Under the pieces are notes generated by a model that had not been told where the DNA came from, did no database searches, and saw only the letters and a list, made by a program, of their open reading frames with translations. Below, piece after piece: positions 17,922 through 28,546 of a DNA stretch of 64,000 nt (position 1 is its first letter; every line of letters starts with the position of its first letter). Made by a program: the position numbers and the translations under genes. The stretch covers positions 1 to 64,000 of the forward strand of contig CANRGB010000002.1 in the NCBI GenBank assembly GCA_947630005.1, written 5' to 3'. The stretch comes from an uncultured Lachnospiraceae bacterium (GTDB lineage: Bacteria; Bacillota; Clostridia; Lachnospirales; Lachnospiraceae).

Positions 17922-20900
17922 ATGCCGAGAAGAAATTATTTTGAGATGCTGAATCTGGACTGTGATCCGGCGGAGTCGAATAAGAAAGTGATAGAGAAGG
18001 CGATCGAATCGTGGAAAAGGGATCTGGAAGACCGGTGCGCGAATGAGCCGGACAAGGTCCGAAAAGCGCAGTTTCAGCAGGAGCTGGATCTGTACGAGGA
18101 TGTAAAACGGGTGCTTTCCTCTCCGAAAACGCGCAATCCGGAGGCAAAGGCCTGCAGGGAAGAGAAGATACGCCAGCTTGAGACGCTGATCGCGATTATG
18201 AAGCAGGGGCAGGAGGGAACGTGCGAGGTGACCAACGGCCAGCTGAGGAATGTCGCGGTGAAGCTGAGACTTCAGCTGGGCACGGTGAAGACGGTCTACG
18301 AGAGCAAAGGATTCACGGTTCAGAAAACCGGCCAGGGAGTGAATCTGAACGATATTTTCATGAAAGATAATCTGTTCACGACAATCTCGAGTCACATTGC
18401 CGTTCTGCACAGCATCAGGGAAGCAAAGTATCCCTGGTTTTCGAAGACGGGCGATCTGTACGATCTGGCCTGCTATTACTGCGGCGGAACAGAAAAAGAC
18501 TGTCCGGATTACCACAAGAAGAAAACGAATGAGCTTTTTATCACCATGCAGCGCGGCTCCACGCAGTATGCCAGCGACATGAGCGATCCCGGACACGCGC
18601 TGGATGACCTGTTCGCGGACGGGATGACGCAGGTCTTCAACAGCGAGGAGAACCGCAGGAAGTACGATCAGTCTCTGCGGAAAAACCGGCTCGCCGACTT
18701 TTTTCAGATGCTGAAATCGGCTCCGGAGGCGTTCAAGAGAGACCGGCAGTTTGCGGAGAGCTGTATCCGGACGATCCAGAAACAGTTCCCGGATTATAAT
18801 ACGGCTCTTGCCCTGTATAATCAGGAGGCGGGGCTGACGGATCCGTTCGAGCCTCTTGAGGCGCTGATTCATCTGACCTGCGCCATGTGCAGAACGCCGG
18901 CGGAATTCCGGACCAGGGAGGAAGCGGAAAAGGGGAAATGCCGCGCGTGCGGCGCGAGTCTGTATGTGAGGTGCCCGAAGTGCAAAAAGATGGTGCCGGC
19001 GGACGCGGACCGCTGTTCCTGCGGTTTTGCCATTTCCGAGATGAGGTTTTTCGGGGAATATAAGAACGCGGCGCTTTCGGCCCTGAAAAATATGGATCTG
19101 ACCGAGGCGAAGCGTCAGCTGGAAAACGCCCGGAACGCGTATCCGGGGCATCCGGATTTCGCGGAACTTGAGCGCCAGGTGAGCGCCGTGATAAAAGAAA
19201 ATCAAAAAGTGCTCGATGAGCTGCAGAATTACATGAATACAGGGCGGTACAGTCAGGCGGAGGCGTTTCTGACAAAGCTCGCCGTTTCGAGACCGAAGCT
19301 CCGCCTGGAAAGTCAGAGACGCCTCATCCGGGAGAAGATGGAGCAGGCGAGAAAACAGATGCCGGCCGCCGGCGATACGTCCTTCAGGGCGGGGAATACC
19401 TGCGTTTCGATTCTGGAAGTCGTAAAGGATTTTCAGCCGGCCATCGATCTGTTAAGGACAATCCGGCCGCGAGCCCCGCTGAATCTGAACGTCGCCGCGG
19501 TTCCGGGAAGAAGGCTGAAGCATGCGCTCACCTGGAATATGGCGGGCGACCGCGATGTCAGATACCGGGTCGTGAGAAAGACGAACGGTACGCCGGTGAG
19601 CCATACGGACGGCGTGACGCTTGCGGAAGGACTTAACGCGCTCGAATTTGAGGATACCAGGGTGGAGGCCGGCGTCAGCTACGGGTACGCGGTTTTCGCG
19701 GAGAGAAGAGGCGTCTATTCGGCCCCGGCCGTCCGCGAGATCGTGAACTACAGCGAACTGGATACCGGCCGCATGCAGTTTACGGCGGAGGACGGCGTGA
19801 TCCGCATCAGCTGGGTGCTCCCGGAAAACACCGTCGGCGTCCGGGTTCTGAAGAAAAAAAGCGGAATACCGGACCGTCTGCCGGGCAATGGCGGAACCGT
19901 TGCCGCGGAACGGGCGGGCGGAAATTTTACGGATCAGGATGTCGTGAACATGCAGGCGTACGGCTACCGGCTGCAGTGCGTTTATCCTTATCAGAACACG
20001 TTTAAATACAGCGAGGGCGTCACAAAGCTGCTGACGCCCGTACCGAAGCCGGTCGCCGTGCGGGATACGGCGGTAAAAAAGGACAGAACGCTGGTAACCG
20101 TGACCTGGAAATCCCCGGATCATACAAGAAGGGAAGTGGAAATACGGGAAACCTCTTCCAAAGCCGCGCGGGATATGATCGGTCAGGTCCTGCCCGTGTC
20201 GCGGATCAACGAGATACTCGGCCGGGGGGAAACGTACGGGTGGAGCTCAAGCGTTGACGAACGGTGCGTTTTCCGGATTCCGGATCATTTTTCCTGCATG
20301 GTCGCCGTCGTCACAACCGCCGGGACGAACGGAATTATTTCGGGCGTCCATCAGATCTCAAGCGTGGAAAAATGCGAAATAAACAGAAGAGAAACACGTG
20401 TGGAAGGGGTCCGTCTGAAGATAAAGCTGCAGGAGCTTCCGCGGGATCTGAGCAGGATCCATTATCTGGCGGCGCAGAGGACAGATCCTCAGGTGATTCC
20501 GTGGGCCGGGGAGGCGGACGCCAGGGCCGGGAGAATGATGGAAATGAGCGCGGATGAGTATCGGAAGGGCGGCATGATCGTCATTGACCATGTGCCGCGG
20601 GAAGATCTTTACATAACCGTGATCGGGGAATACCGGATGCCGAACGGTCAGACCGTGTATGCGGATCCTTCAAAATACCGGGTGGTCAATACTCCGAAGG
20701 AGAAGATTGTTTATTCTGTCAAATGGGCGGCGGCGGGCATTTTCAAATCCCATCCGGTCGCCAGAGGGGCGAAGCTGATTGTGGAATGTTCCGCGAAAGA
20801 AACTCCGGAGATGAAGCTTATGTACCGGATGGACGGACATATTCCGGTGAAGATCTCCGATCCGCAGACCCTGACGGTCTGTACGATCCCGGAGAGCGAG

Positions 20901-21062
20901 ACCGGATTCCCGTCCGGCGTGCTGCAGATGGATCTGCCGGACACCGCGTGGAGCTCCATGAAGGCCGGGAGCCAGCTCCGGCTGCTGATGAAAGAGGAAG
21001 ACCTGATGGAGTATGAACTTGAGATAAAAGACCTGAACACGCTGAAAGTGCCCGGGAACTGA
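17922..21062 (+). CDS. Large J-like domain / zinc-ribbon / Fn3-like repeat protein (1046 aa)
   Basis: N-terminal NYFEMLNLDCDPAESNKKVIEKAIESWKRDLEDR resembling J-like domains (no HPD); ribbons CAMC...CRAC, CPKC...CSCG; beta-rich Fn3-like C-terminal half. Confidence 0.65.
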   Translation: MPRRNYFEMLNLDCDPAESNKKVIEKAIESWKRDLEDRCANEPDKVRKAQFQQELDLYEDVKRVLSSPKTRNPEAKACREEKIRQLETLIAIMKQGQEGTCEVTNGQLRNVAVKLRLQLGTVKTVYESKGFTVQKTGQGVNLNDIFMKDNLFTTISSHIAVLHSIREAKYPWFSKTGDLYDLACYYCGGTEKDCPDYHKKKTNELFITMQRGSTQYASDMSDPGHALDDLFADGMTQVFNSEENRRKYDQSLRKNRLADFFQMLKSAPEAFKRDRQFAESCIRTIQKQFPDYNTALALYNQEAGLTDPFEPLEALIHLTCAMCRTPAEFRTREEAEKGKCRACGASLYVRCPKCKKMVPADADRCSCGFAISEMRFFGEYKNAALSALKNMDLTEAKRQLENARNAYPGHPDFAELERQVSAVIKENQKVLDELQNYMNTGRYSQAEAFLTKLAVSRPKLRLESQRRLIREKMEQARKQMPAAGDTSFRAGNTCVSILEVVKDFQPAIDLLRTIRPRAPLNLNVAAVPGRRLKHALTWNMAGDRDVRYRVVRKTNGTPVSHTDGVTLAEGLNALEFEDTRVEAGVSYGYAVFAERRGVYSAPAVREIVNYSELDTGRMQFTAEDGVIRISWVLPENTVGVRVLKKKSGIPDRLPGNGGTVAAERAGGNFTDQDVVNMQAYGYRLQCVYPYQNTFKYSEGVTKLLTPVPKPVAVRDTAVKKDRTLVTVTWKSPDHTRREVEIRETSSKAARDMIGQVLPVSRINEILGRGETYGWSSSVDERCVFRIPDHFSCMVAVVTTAGTNGIISGVHQISSVEKCEINRRETRVEGVRLKIKLQELPRDLSRIHYLAAQRTDPQVIPWAGEADARAGRMMEMSADEYRKGGMIVIDHVPREDLYITVIGEYRMPNGQTVYADPSKYRVVNTPKEKIVYSVKWAAAGIFKSHPVARGAKLIVECSAKETPEMKLMYRMDGHIPVKISDPQTLTVCTIPESETGFPSGVLQMDLPDTAWSSMKAGSQLRLLMKEEDLMEYELEIKDLNTLKVPGN

Positions 21063-21083
21063 GATACGAAAGGAGAATAAGAG

Positions 21084-22184
21084 ATGACAGATATCCTTTG
21101 TCCATACTGTATGAACAAAATCACGCCGGGTGGGATCAAATACGGGTGCCCGAACTGCGGAACCGAGGCGCACCCTTCCATGATTGAGAGGGCGCGTCAT
21201 ATGGCCCCGGTCTGCAGACAGCCCGGATGCGACAGACGGCTCGCGACGGACCGAAAATGTCCGAAATGCGGCGCGAATCTTCCGAGCGATATCCTGGATT
21301 ACAGCAAATATCTCAGGTTCAGCATTCTCGGGATCAGCGGGGCCGGCAAGAGCAATTTTCTCACGACAATGCTTCACGAGATGCGCAGCTCCGGGCTTCC
21401 CTGGGTGCTGACGCCGATGGATCCCGACACACAGACGGTATTCCGCGGGAATGAAAAGCTGATCTATGAAGACGCGGAGCCCGTGCCCGCGACGCCCCCC
21501 GGGACACCGCCGCAGCCCCAGCAGTGGAAAATACAGGACACGAAAAAGATGACGAACAGGATCATACCGTCCTATTCTCTGACGATTTTTGACGGAGCGG
21601 GCGAAGATCAGCAGAATATTGACCCCAAAATCAGCAAATACATCGCCGGTTCCAGGACGCTGGTCATACTGATCGATCCGCTCGCGCTTCCGGGCGTAAG
21701 GCGTCTGGTAAAGCCGGACGTCCTGTCCTGGTCATCGTCGAGAGCCAGCACGCACGAGGCGGCGGCCGATCTGGTGAACGGACTGGCCAGTTATATCCGT
21801 ACGAGCGCGAACATTAAAACGGGAAAGCTGATCGACAAGGATGTCGCGGTGGTGTTTACAAAGATGGATGCGGTGTTTGACAGCTTCGGCACCGCCACAG
21901 TCACACAGCCGGGACCTCACGTGATGAGGCAGGCGTTTATGGAGGCGGACGCGGACGCGGTCGACCTGGAAATCCGCGACTGGCTGATGCGCCAGGGGGA
22001 GCAGAGTTTCCTGAACGCCATTACAGTAAATTTCGGGCCGGATCGGGTACGGTATTTCGGGGTCTCCAGTTTCGGTCAGCCGCCGACGGGACCGAACAGA
22101 CTGGGCCGGGTACTTCCGCACCGTGTTCTGGATCCGCTGATGTGGGTGCTGGCCAAGGAAGGGATCATTCCGGCAAAAAGCTGA
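21084..22184 (+). CDS. Zinc-ribbon P-loop GTPase-like protein (DO-GTPase2-like), second copy
   Basis: CPYC...CPNC and CRQPGC...CPKCG ribbons, P-loop GISGAGKS, G3-like FDGAGED, G4-like FTKMD. Confidence 0.75.
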   Translation: MTDILCPYCMNKITPGGIKYGCPNCGTEAHPSMIERARHMAPVCRQPGCDRRLATDRKCPKCGANLPSDILDYSKYLRFSILGISGAGKSNFLTTMLHEMRSSGLPWVLTPMDPDTQTVFRGNEKLIYEDAEPVPATPPGTPPQPQQWKIQDTKKMTNRIIPSYSLTIFDGAGEDQQNIDPKISKYIAGSRTLVILIDPLALPGVRRLVKPDVLSWSSSRASTHEAAADLVNGLASYIRTSANIKTGKLIDKDVAVVFTKMDAVFDSFGTATVTQPGPHVMRQAFMEADADAVDLEIRDWLMRQGEQSFLNAITVNFGPDRVRYFGVSSFGQPPTGPNRLGRVLPHRVLDPLMWVLAKEGIIPAKS

Positions 22185-22193
22185 GCAAGGAGG

Positions 22194-24938
22194 ATGATTA
22201 TGCTGGATCAGGTGATTTATACAAGGTGTTTTCCGGCGCGCGATCTCATTCACGGCGGGGAAGTGCTGTACCTGGACGGGTACGGGACATTTTCCATGAG
22301 CCCGGGGATTTTTTCCCGGACGGACGAAAAAGACCGGGAATTTTTAAGAGAGCGTTTCGCGGACTATAACGGAGCAAAGGAGGGCGCGCCGCAGGGACTG
22401 TTCCGCTCCTACGAGTATGTGGAGCTGCCGGGCGGTCAGCATGCCCTGATCTCACTTGTCGTAAAAGCAAAGGAGGAGACGAAAGGGCTTGTCCGGGGAA
22501 TGAGTGCGAACGGCGCGGTATCCTCGATCCGGATTAATCCGTACGTCGAGCAGGCGTTTGTAGGGACGTTCAGAGATTATCCGATGTACTGGTTCGGATG
22601 CGGGGACTGGGACGCGCATCTTGCGCCGGTTCTGGATTTTTATATGGATGGAGCGCCGGATCCCGCTCCGCCGTTTCTCGCGCAGAAGGACGATGTGCCG
22701 AAAGGAAGGAAGCTCACCAGGGAGCAGATCCGCGCGTTTGTGCGCGGCGGCAGGGAGGAGGCGGTAAAAGCCTGCGTCTGGTTCCTGCTTCAGGAGGCGG
22801 AAAAGCCCGCGGACCAGAGGAAGGTTCTGCTGATCCGGGACACGCCGGAGCAGGTAGAGCTCTGGATCGCGGCGGTCAGCTCCTGTGTTTCCGCCGAACT
22901 CGCGGCCGGGATCACCTTTTCGACCAACCGCTCAAATCTTAATATAAATATTGAGACGGTGCTTTTTGACTGCGCGCTTTCGGAGGCCTCATCCCGCCGG
23001 GGCGCCGCGAAAAAACCGCTGTTTATGATTGTGGGCTTTCATCCGCAGGATGCGATGTGTTCCTCGGTGCGCCAGACTGCCGCGAGCCGTTTTGTGCTTC
23101 TTGACGGCGCTGCGCGAAAGCTCGGGACGGAGCCGGACGGAACGATCGGCAGGGCGTATTTCCGGGATATGGTGGAGATGTCCGACGATATCCGTGATTT
23201 CTGTGAGATCGTGCTTCCAAGCATTCCGCTGAAAAGACTCTCAGCAAAGATACCGGAGCTTTACGACGCGTATAAATATCTGCTGGACAGCAGCCATACG
23301 GAGGACAGCTGGAGTTATGACGACGCGCTGCGCCATCTGGAGTGCATCTCGCAGTTCGGTCTTTTTGAAAACGAGGTGCTCGTGGATTATATCCTGGACG
23401 GCTTTTTCAAAGTGTACGGAACCAGATTTTTCACGGCGGACGCGAAAGCGGGATACCCGCTTCTGAAGCTGCTCTCCCGGTACGCGGAGAAGGCGGGAAG
23501 GGAAGCCGCGGTGACAGATATCCTGGAGGATGTCCTGCGGGGACTGCTGGGGGATCTTCGCGGAAACGGCGGAAAGCTCGCCGCCGCCTGGTCCCTGATG
23601 AGAGGAATGGAGCCTTCCGTTCTCTGCCCGGTGCTTGACGGGATCTTTACCGGCGGCAGGATTTCTTCCTGCGCGGAACAGTTTCCTTTCTGCGCGCCGG
23701 AGGCGGTGGAGGCCGTTGTGGAAATGTATCTTGCGGCGCTTTCCGGAAAAGACGGCGGGACCGCGCCGGATTTCGGGGAGCTGATCTGCGGGGCAGTCGG
23801 AGCGGTGAGCCGTGACAGGGACGCCCTGTATCAGATACTTGACGCGCTCGCAGAATACGACGCGGGAATGCCCGGGCCGGCCGTGCTTCTGACTATGTCC
23901 CGCACGGACGCCGGCGGTGAGGAAAATCTCCGGGATGCGCTTCTTGACTATGAACAGGAAGATCTGGGGGAAATCTGCACTCTGGCGGAAAAATACAATC
24001 TGGAGCCGCAGCGGATCGAGGCGGTCCTTGCGCGCGAGGTGGAACGGGCGGGCGAATGTACGCAGGAAGCGGAAGACGCGTTTGATGGGATGATAAAAAG
24101 ACGCGGAGGCTACCCCGGAGCCGGGCTGGCGTTTTTCAAAGCGTGGGCGGATGTGAGCGATCCGGGGAGTTTCCCGAGTCTGATCGACGCCGTGCAGGCC
24201 TGCAGACCCGACCAGGAAGTTCAGAAAAAGCTCTTTAAAATGCTGGACGAAAGAATTACGCTGGAGACGGCGGTGAAGGGCGGCGTACTTCTGAAAAAAA
24301 TGGACGACTGGGGACGTACGCTTGCCGGAAGACTCAGATCAAAATCCGGAGTGCTGATCGAGATTTACCGGAAGCTGATGCAGGCAAACACCGAGGAAGA
24401 GGCGCTGTGCATGCTGGAACGGTATACGACGCAGCCGCTGTATGAGGACGAGAAATTCTTTGAAAGCGAGTATTTCAGAAAGCTTTCCTGGTCCGCCGGA
24501 AGATTTTACTCCGGTTATGTGAACCTGGCGGTGCTCAGTCTGTTCAGGACGCGCGACGACCGCGCGATGAAAAAGTATGTGGACTGCTATGTCGGCACTC
24601 TGCTTGACGGAGAAAAGATCAAAGGGCTGGCAAGGATCATGGTAAGCCTCTGTTACACGATAAAAATTGAGCTGAAGGTAAACGGTGTGAACGAGGAATA
24701 CGCGGACAGGGTCTGCAGAATTCTGCGGGATTCGTTCGAGCAGGTTCTTCCGGATTATTACAAACCGGGACTGTACGACGAAGTCAGAAGAATAGGCGGA
24801 ACCGACAGGCGCGTGGAAGAATATCTGCTGGATCTTCTGGAGCAGGCGGAGGAAAAGAGAAGATCCGGGGGCGGCCTGAGAGGTTTTCTTGAGAAAGGCA
24901 GAAAGGGACTGGGCGGTCTGTTCGGGAAGAAAGGGTAA
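22194..24938 (+). CDS. GTPase-associated protein 1 (GAP1)-like protein
   Basis: N-terminus MLDQVIYTRCFPARDLIHGGEVLYLDGYGTFSMSPGIFS; LFRSYEYVELPGGQHALISLV; mid-region AAGITFSTNRSNLNINIETVLFDC; adjacent to the GTPase gene. Confidence 0.6.
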   Translation: MIMLDQVIYTRCFPARDLIHGGEVLYLDGYGTFSMSPGIFSRTDEKDREFLRERFADYNGAKEGAPQGLFRSYEYVELPGGQHALISLVVKAKEETKGLVRGMSANGAVSSIRINPYVEQAFVGTFRDYPMYWFGCGDWDAHLAPVLDFYMDGAPDPAPPFLAQKDDVPKGRKLTREQIRAFVRGGREEAVKACVWFLLQEAEKPADQRKVLLIRDTPEQVELWIAAVSSCVSAELAAGITFSTNRSNLNINIETVLFDCALSEASSRRGAAKKPLFMIVGFHPQDAMCSSVRQTAASRFVLLDGAARKLGTEPDGTIGRAYFRDMVEMSDDIRDFCEIVLPSIPLKRLSAKIPELYDAYKYLLDSSHTEDSWSYDDALRHLECISQFGLFENEVLVDYILDGFFKVYGTRFFTADAKAGYPLLKLLSRYAEKAGREAAVTDILEDVLRGLLGDLRGNGGKLAAAWSLMRGMEPSVLCPVLDGIFTGGRISSCAEQFPFCAPEAVEAVVEMYLAALSGKDGGTAPDFGELICGAVGAVSRDRDALYQILDALAEYDAGMPGPAVLLTMSRTDAGGEENLRDALLDYEQEDLGEICTLAEKYNLEPQRIEAVLAREVERAGECTQEAEDAFDGMIKRRGGYPGAGLAFFKAWADVSDPGSFPSLIDAVQACRPDQEVQKKLFKMLDERITLETAVKGGVLLKKMDDWGRTLAGRLRSKSGVLIEIYRKLMQANTEEEALCMLERYTTQPLYEDEKFFESEYFRKLSWSAGRFYSGYVNLAVLSLFRTRDDRAMKKYVDCYVGTLLDGEKIKGLARIMVSLCYTIKIELKVNGVNEEYADRVCRILRDSFEQVLPDYYKPGLYDEVRRIGGTDRRVEEYLLDLLEQAEEKRRSGGGLRGFLEKGRKGLGGLFGKKG

Positions 24939-25018
24939 AGCAGGCAGCCGCCTGGGAAGGCAGGGTCGTCTTTGGCGGACGCGTGAAAACGCAGTTGGAA
25001 AAGTAAGGGGGATTGAGA

Positions 25019-28000
25019 ATGTCAGGTACATCAAGACCAGCGAGAAGACCGTCCGGACCGAACGGAGGCAGAACGGTTCCGCCGGCGGGAGGAGGTTCTT
25101 CTGCGCCGGCTCCGTCGGGAGGAAGTTCCTCTGTTCCTTCGCCGGCGGGCGGGAGCTCTTCTGTCCCTGCTCCGGGAGGAAGAAGCGCGATGCCGGCGCC
25201 GGCAGGAGGAAACAAACAGCAGCAGCAGATGAGAAAGCTTCTGATGGACGCTTCTGCACAGGCCGCTCTGCGCAGCAGCCTGCGCTCTGCGGGGCTGTAT
25301 CTGAACAGCCGTCACCTGGAGATGCTCTCTCCTCCCACCGGCGCGGCCGGGCTCTACCGCTGCGCGCTGGAAGGTACGGTTCCCGGGGAAATCGGCGGAA
25401 TAACGGCGTACCGAATCACCAAACTGATGTATAATGAGAATGAGGACTCCTTTGAAAAGCTTTCCAGTCTTTATGCGGCCCTGAACAGCTTCGGGGCGAT
25501 CGTGGCCCTGATCCTGAAAAGCGACGGGGAGCGCACGGAGCTTTACCTCTGCACCAATACCTCCGGGAGCGGCGCGATCGCCGGGGATCTGCTGGAAGGC
25601 AATCTGCGGGGTCAGTTTTCCGGGTGCGAGTTCCGGAAACTTGACGATGCGGCGGAGAAAAAGGCGCTGCTGGATTCGTTCGCGGCCTCGGCCGCGGGCA
25701 GCAGGACGATCCGCTCGCTCAGCATGATCCCGAGCCGCAGAGAGGATGAAAAACAGCATGGCAGGGAGTACAGCGCGCAGGGCATTGAGAAGTTTATCGA
25801 CGCCATGAACGGCAGGAACTATATCCTTGTGGTGATCTCCCAGCCGGTGTCGCCGGACGCGATGGACGAGTGCAGGGAGGGGCTGGAAGATCTGTATACG
25901 AGCCTGACCCCGTACGCGAAAGAACAGGTATCCTACGGCGAGAATGAGTCGGATTCCGTGAGCTATTCCATATCCAGCAGCGTGAATGATTCGGTCAGCC
26001 GTTCCATATCGAAATCCTTCGGAACCTCGCATACCTCCAGCATTTCCTCCGGGAGAAGCTCCAACAGGGGAAAAGGCTATGAATTTCTGGGCCTTCATTT
26101 TAACGACGGAAAAGGGGACACGACAGGGACTTCCGATTCAAGAGGAAACAGCACCGGAACCGGCAGCGGGAAGACGACCACAACCGGGACTGGAGTCACG
26201 GACGGACAGACTCACGGGACGACGGCAGGTTCCACGCGGACGCTGACGATGAGCAGAGACAACAAAGCGGTGGTCAATCTTCTGCAGAAGATCGACGAGC
26301 ATATCAGGCGCATCAGCTTAAGCCAGACGTTCGGCATGTGGAACAGCGCCTGCTATATCATTGCCGACGACGTGCCGACCGTGACGATCGGGACAAGCAC
26401 GCTGGCCTCTCTCTTTTCCGGGGATTCGCCTGCCGCTCCGCGCGCGTACTGCAGTCAGTGGGACGATACCTGCCCGAAGATGCGGGACGGAGTGCTTTTT
26501 GTTCTGCAGCGTCTGCAGCATCCGAAGATCCGGCTTGAGATGTACGACGAGGTGAAGAGCGGTTCCGGCGCCGGAACCCTGAAGCTTACGGATACCCAGG
26601 TCGTCACGCCGGCCATGCTGATAAGCGGCAAGGAGATCCCGACAATCATGGGACTTCCGAGAAAGTCGGTCCCCGGCATTACGGTGGACAGCATGGCGGA
26701 ATTCGGGCGGAACATCCCGGACGCCTGGAAAGCGCGTGTGCGCCGTCCCGTCCGGTTCGGCACGATCCATCACATGGGGCAGCCGGAAAAGACGAGGACG
26801 CAGACGTGGCTGGATCTGGACGCGTTCGCTTCCCATATGTTCATCTGCGGGGCCTCCGGCTCCGGCAAAAGCAACACAACCTACAATCTGCTGCAGGAAC
26901 TGATCAATAACAAGATTCCGTTCCTCGTGATCGAGCCCGCCAAAGGAGAGTACAAGATCGAATTCGGCGGACTGCCGGGGATCAATATCTTCACGGCGGA
27001 CGAAACGCCTTACCGCCAGCTTCGGATCAATCCGTTTGAGTTTAATCCCAACATCCATATCCTGGAGCATCTGGACAATCTGGTGCAGGTGATCAGCGCG
27101 TGCTGGCCTTTGTACGGGGCGATGCCGGGAATCCTGAAGCAGGCGTTTGAGCGGGCTTATATCGACCGCGGCTGGGATCTGAAGCACTCTGAGCGTCTGG
27201 CCGTGCGCGGGCCGAAATTTCCGGTATTTCAGGATCTGATCACGGCGCTGAACCGGATCATCGACGTCTCGCCTTACTCCGCGCAGACGAAAGGTGATTA
27301 CCGCGGAGCGCTTGTGAACCGGGTGTCCTCGCTCTGCAACGGTTTTGAGGGGCAGATTTTCGGCAGCAGCGCCGGTATCCCTGAGCGGACTCTGTTCGGC
27401 AGCAACGCGGTCGTCGATTTAAGCAGCATCGGATCGGATGAGACCAGATCCATGATTATGGGAATCCTGATCATCAAGCTTCGGGAATACCGCAAAGCGG
27501 CCGCCTCCGCGCCGAACAGCGAACTGGTGCATGTCACGGTTCTTGAGGAAGCGCATAACATCCTTAAGCGGTGTTCGCAGGAGACGGGCGTGGAGAGCGG
27601 AAACGTGCAGGGCGCCGCCGTCGGAAGCCTGTGCCGGTGCATCGCCGAGATGCGAAGCGCAGGAGAAGGCTTTATGATCATCGATCAGTCTCCGGGAGCG
27701 GTCGACGAGGCGGCGATCAAGAACACGGCGATCAAGATCGTCATGCGCCTTCCGTCAAAGGACGACTGCGAGGCGATGGGAACGGCCCTGAGCCTGAATG
27801 AGCAGCAGGTCAGGGAACTGAGCAGGCTGGATATCGGCGTCGCGGCCATTTATCATGCAGGCTGGACCGACACGGTCCTCGCGAAAATGGGAGATGTCTG
27901 GAAAGGAACTTACAGGCTGAAGGTCCGGCCGGAGCTGAGCAGGGCGGTTTACATCCGCGTGCAGGGAGCGGTCATACAGCTGATGTACCGGAGCCTAAAG

Positions 28001-28546
28001 GACGGGGAGCTTGCGGATATCTTCAGCGATGTGCAGGAGCTGCTGAAGATTCTCTGCGAGGGGCGCCTCGCCTTAAATCCGGCGCTTCCTTCCACGAAAC
28101 GGCAGGAGATCCTGGATCAGGTGCGCATCTTTGCCGACAACAATGATCCGTACATAAGGGAAAGAAAACAGAACGAGCTTGAGGACAGCTTTTATGATTT
28201 TGCGTCCGCGTTTATCGGTCTGGAGAGTATTCTGAAGGTATTCCCGCTTGAGGGAATCAGCACAGGGAAGGATCCGCTGAAACCTAAGGAAGTGGCTCTG
28301 GTGGTGCGCTGGGAAAAGGAAGTCAGAGCGGCGGTCGGGAAATATCTGAACATGCCGGAAAGCTGCGACCCGGACAGGGCATACCGGTGGCCCGCGGATC
28401 CGTCGTCCGCCGAGTATTTCTGGGAGGTCTACGTGTTCCTGCTTGGAAAATACGCGGAGCGGTACAAGGCGGATTCCTGTTACTTTAACGCTATGGTACA
28501 TTTAAATACGACCGGTTACTTCAACCGTATCAGGAGAGGAAGGTGA
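25019..28546 (+). CDS. HerA/FtsK-like (DUF87-type) ATPase with low-complexity N-terminus and Ser/Thr/Gly-rich insert
   Basis: Walker A CGASGSGKSNTTYNLLQELI, FLVIEPAKGEYK, Walker B-like VTVLEEAHNIL. ATG at 25019 (ORF track counts an upstream TTG at 25013). Confidence 0.8.
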   Translation: MSGTSRPARRPSGPNGGRTVPPAGGGSSAPAPSGGSSSVPSPAGGSSSVPAPGGRSAMPAPAGGNKQQQQMRKLLMDASAQAALRSSLRSAGLYLNSRHLEMLSPPTGAAGLYRCALEGTVPGEIGGITAYRITKLMYNENEDSFEKLSSLYAALNSFGAIVALILKSDGERTELYLCTNTSGSGAIAGDLLEGNLRGQFSGCEFRKLDDAAEKKALLDSFAASAAGSRTIRSLSMIPSRREDEKQHGREYSAQGIEKFIDAMNGRNYILVVISQPVSPDAMDECREGLEDLYTSLTPYAKEQVSYGENESDSVSYSISSSVNDSVSRSISKSFGTSHTSSISSGRSSNRGKGYEFLGLHFNDGKGDTTGTSDSRGNSTGTGSGKTTTTGTGVTDGQTHGTTAGSTRTLTMSRDNKAVVNLLQKIDEHIRRISLSQTFGMWNSACYIIADDVPTVTIGTSTLASLFSGDSPAAPRAYCSQWDDTCPKMRDGVLFVLQRLQHPKIRLEMYDEVKSGSGAGTLKLTDTQVVTPAMLISGKEIPTIMGLPRKSVPGITVDSMAEFGRNIPDAWKARVRRPVRFGTIHHMGQPEKTRTQTWLDLDAFASHMFICGASGSGKSNTTYNLLQELINNKIPFLVIEPAKGEYKIEFGGLPGINIFTADETPYRQLRINPFEFNPNIHILEHLDNLVQVISACWPLYGAMPGILKQAFERAYIDRGWDLKHSERLAVRGPKFPVFQDLITALNRIIDVSPYSAQTKGDYRGALVNRVSSLCNGFEGQIFGSSAGIPERTLFGSNAVVDLSSIGSDETRSMIMGILIIKLREYRKAAASAPNSELVHVTVLEEAHNILKRCSQETGVESGNVQGAAVGSLCRCIAEMRSAGEGFMIIDQSPGAVDEAAIKNTAIKIVMRLPSKDDCEAMGTALSLNEQQVRELSRLDIGVAAIYHAGWTDTVLAKMGDVWKGTYRLKVRPELSRAVYIRVQGAVIQLMYRSLKDGELADIFSDVQELLKILCEGRLALNPALPSTKRQEILDQVRIFADNNDPYIRERKQNELEDSFYDFASAFIGLESILKVFPLEGISTGKDPLKPKEVALVVRWEKEVRAAVGKYLNMPESCDPDRAYRWPADPSSAEYFWEVYVFLLGKYAERYKADSCYFNAMVHLNTTGYFNRIRRGR

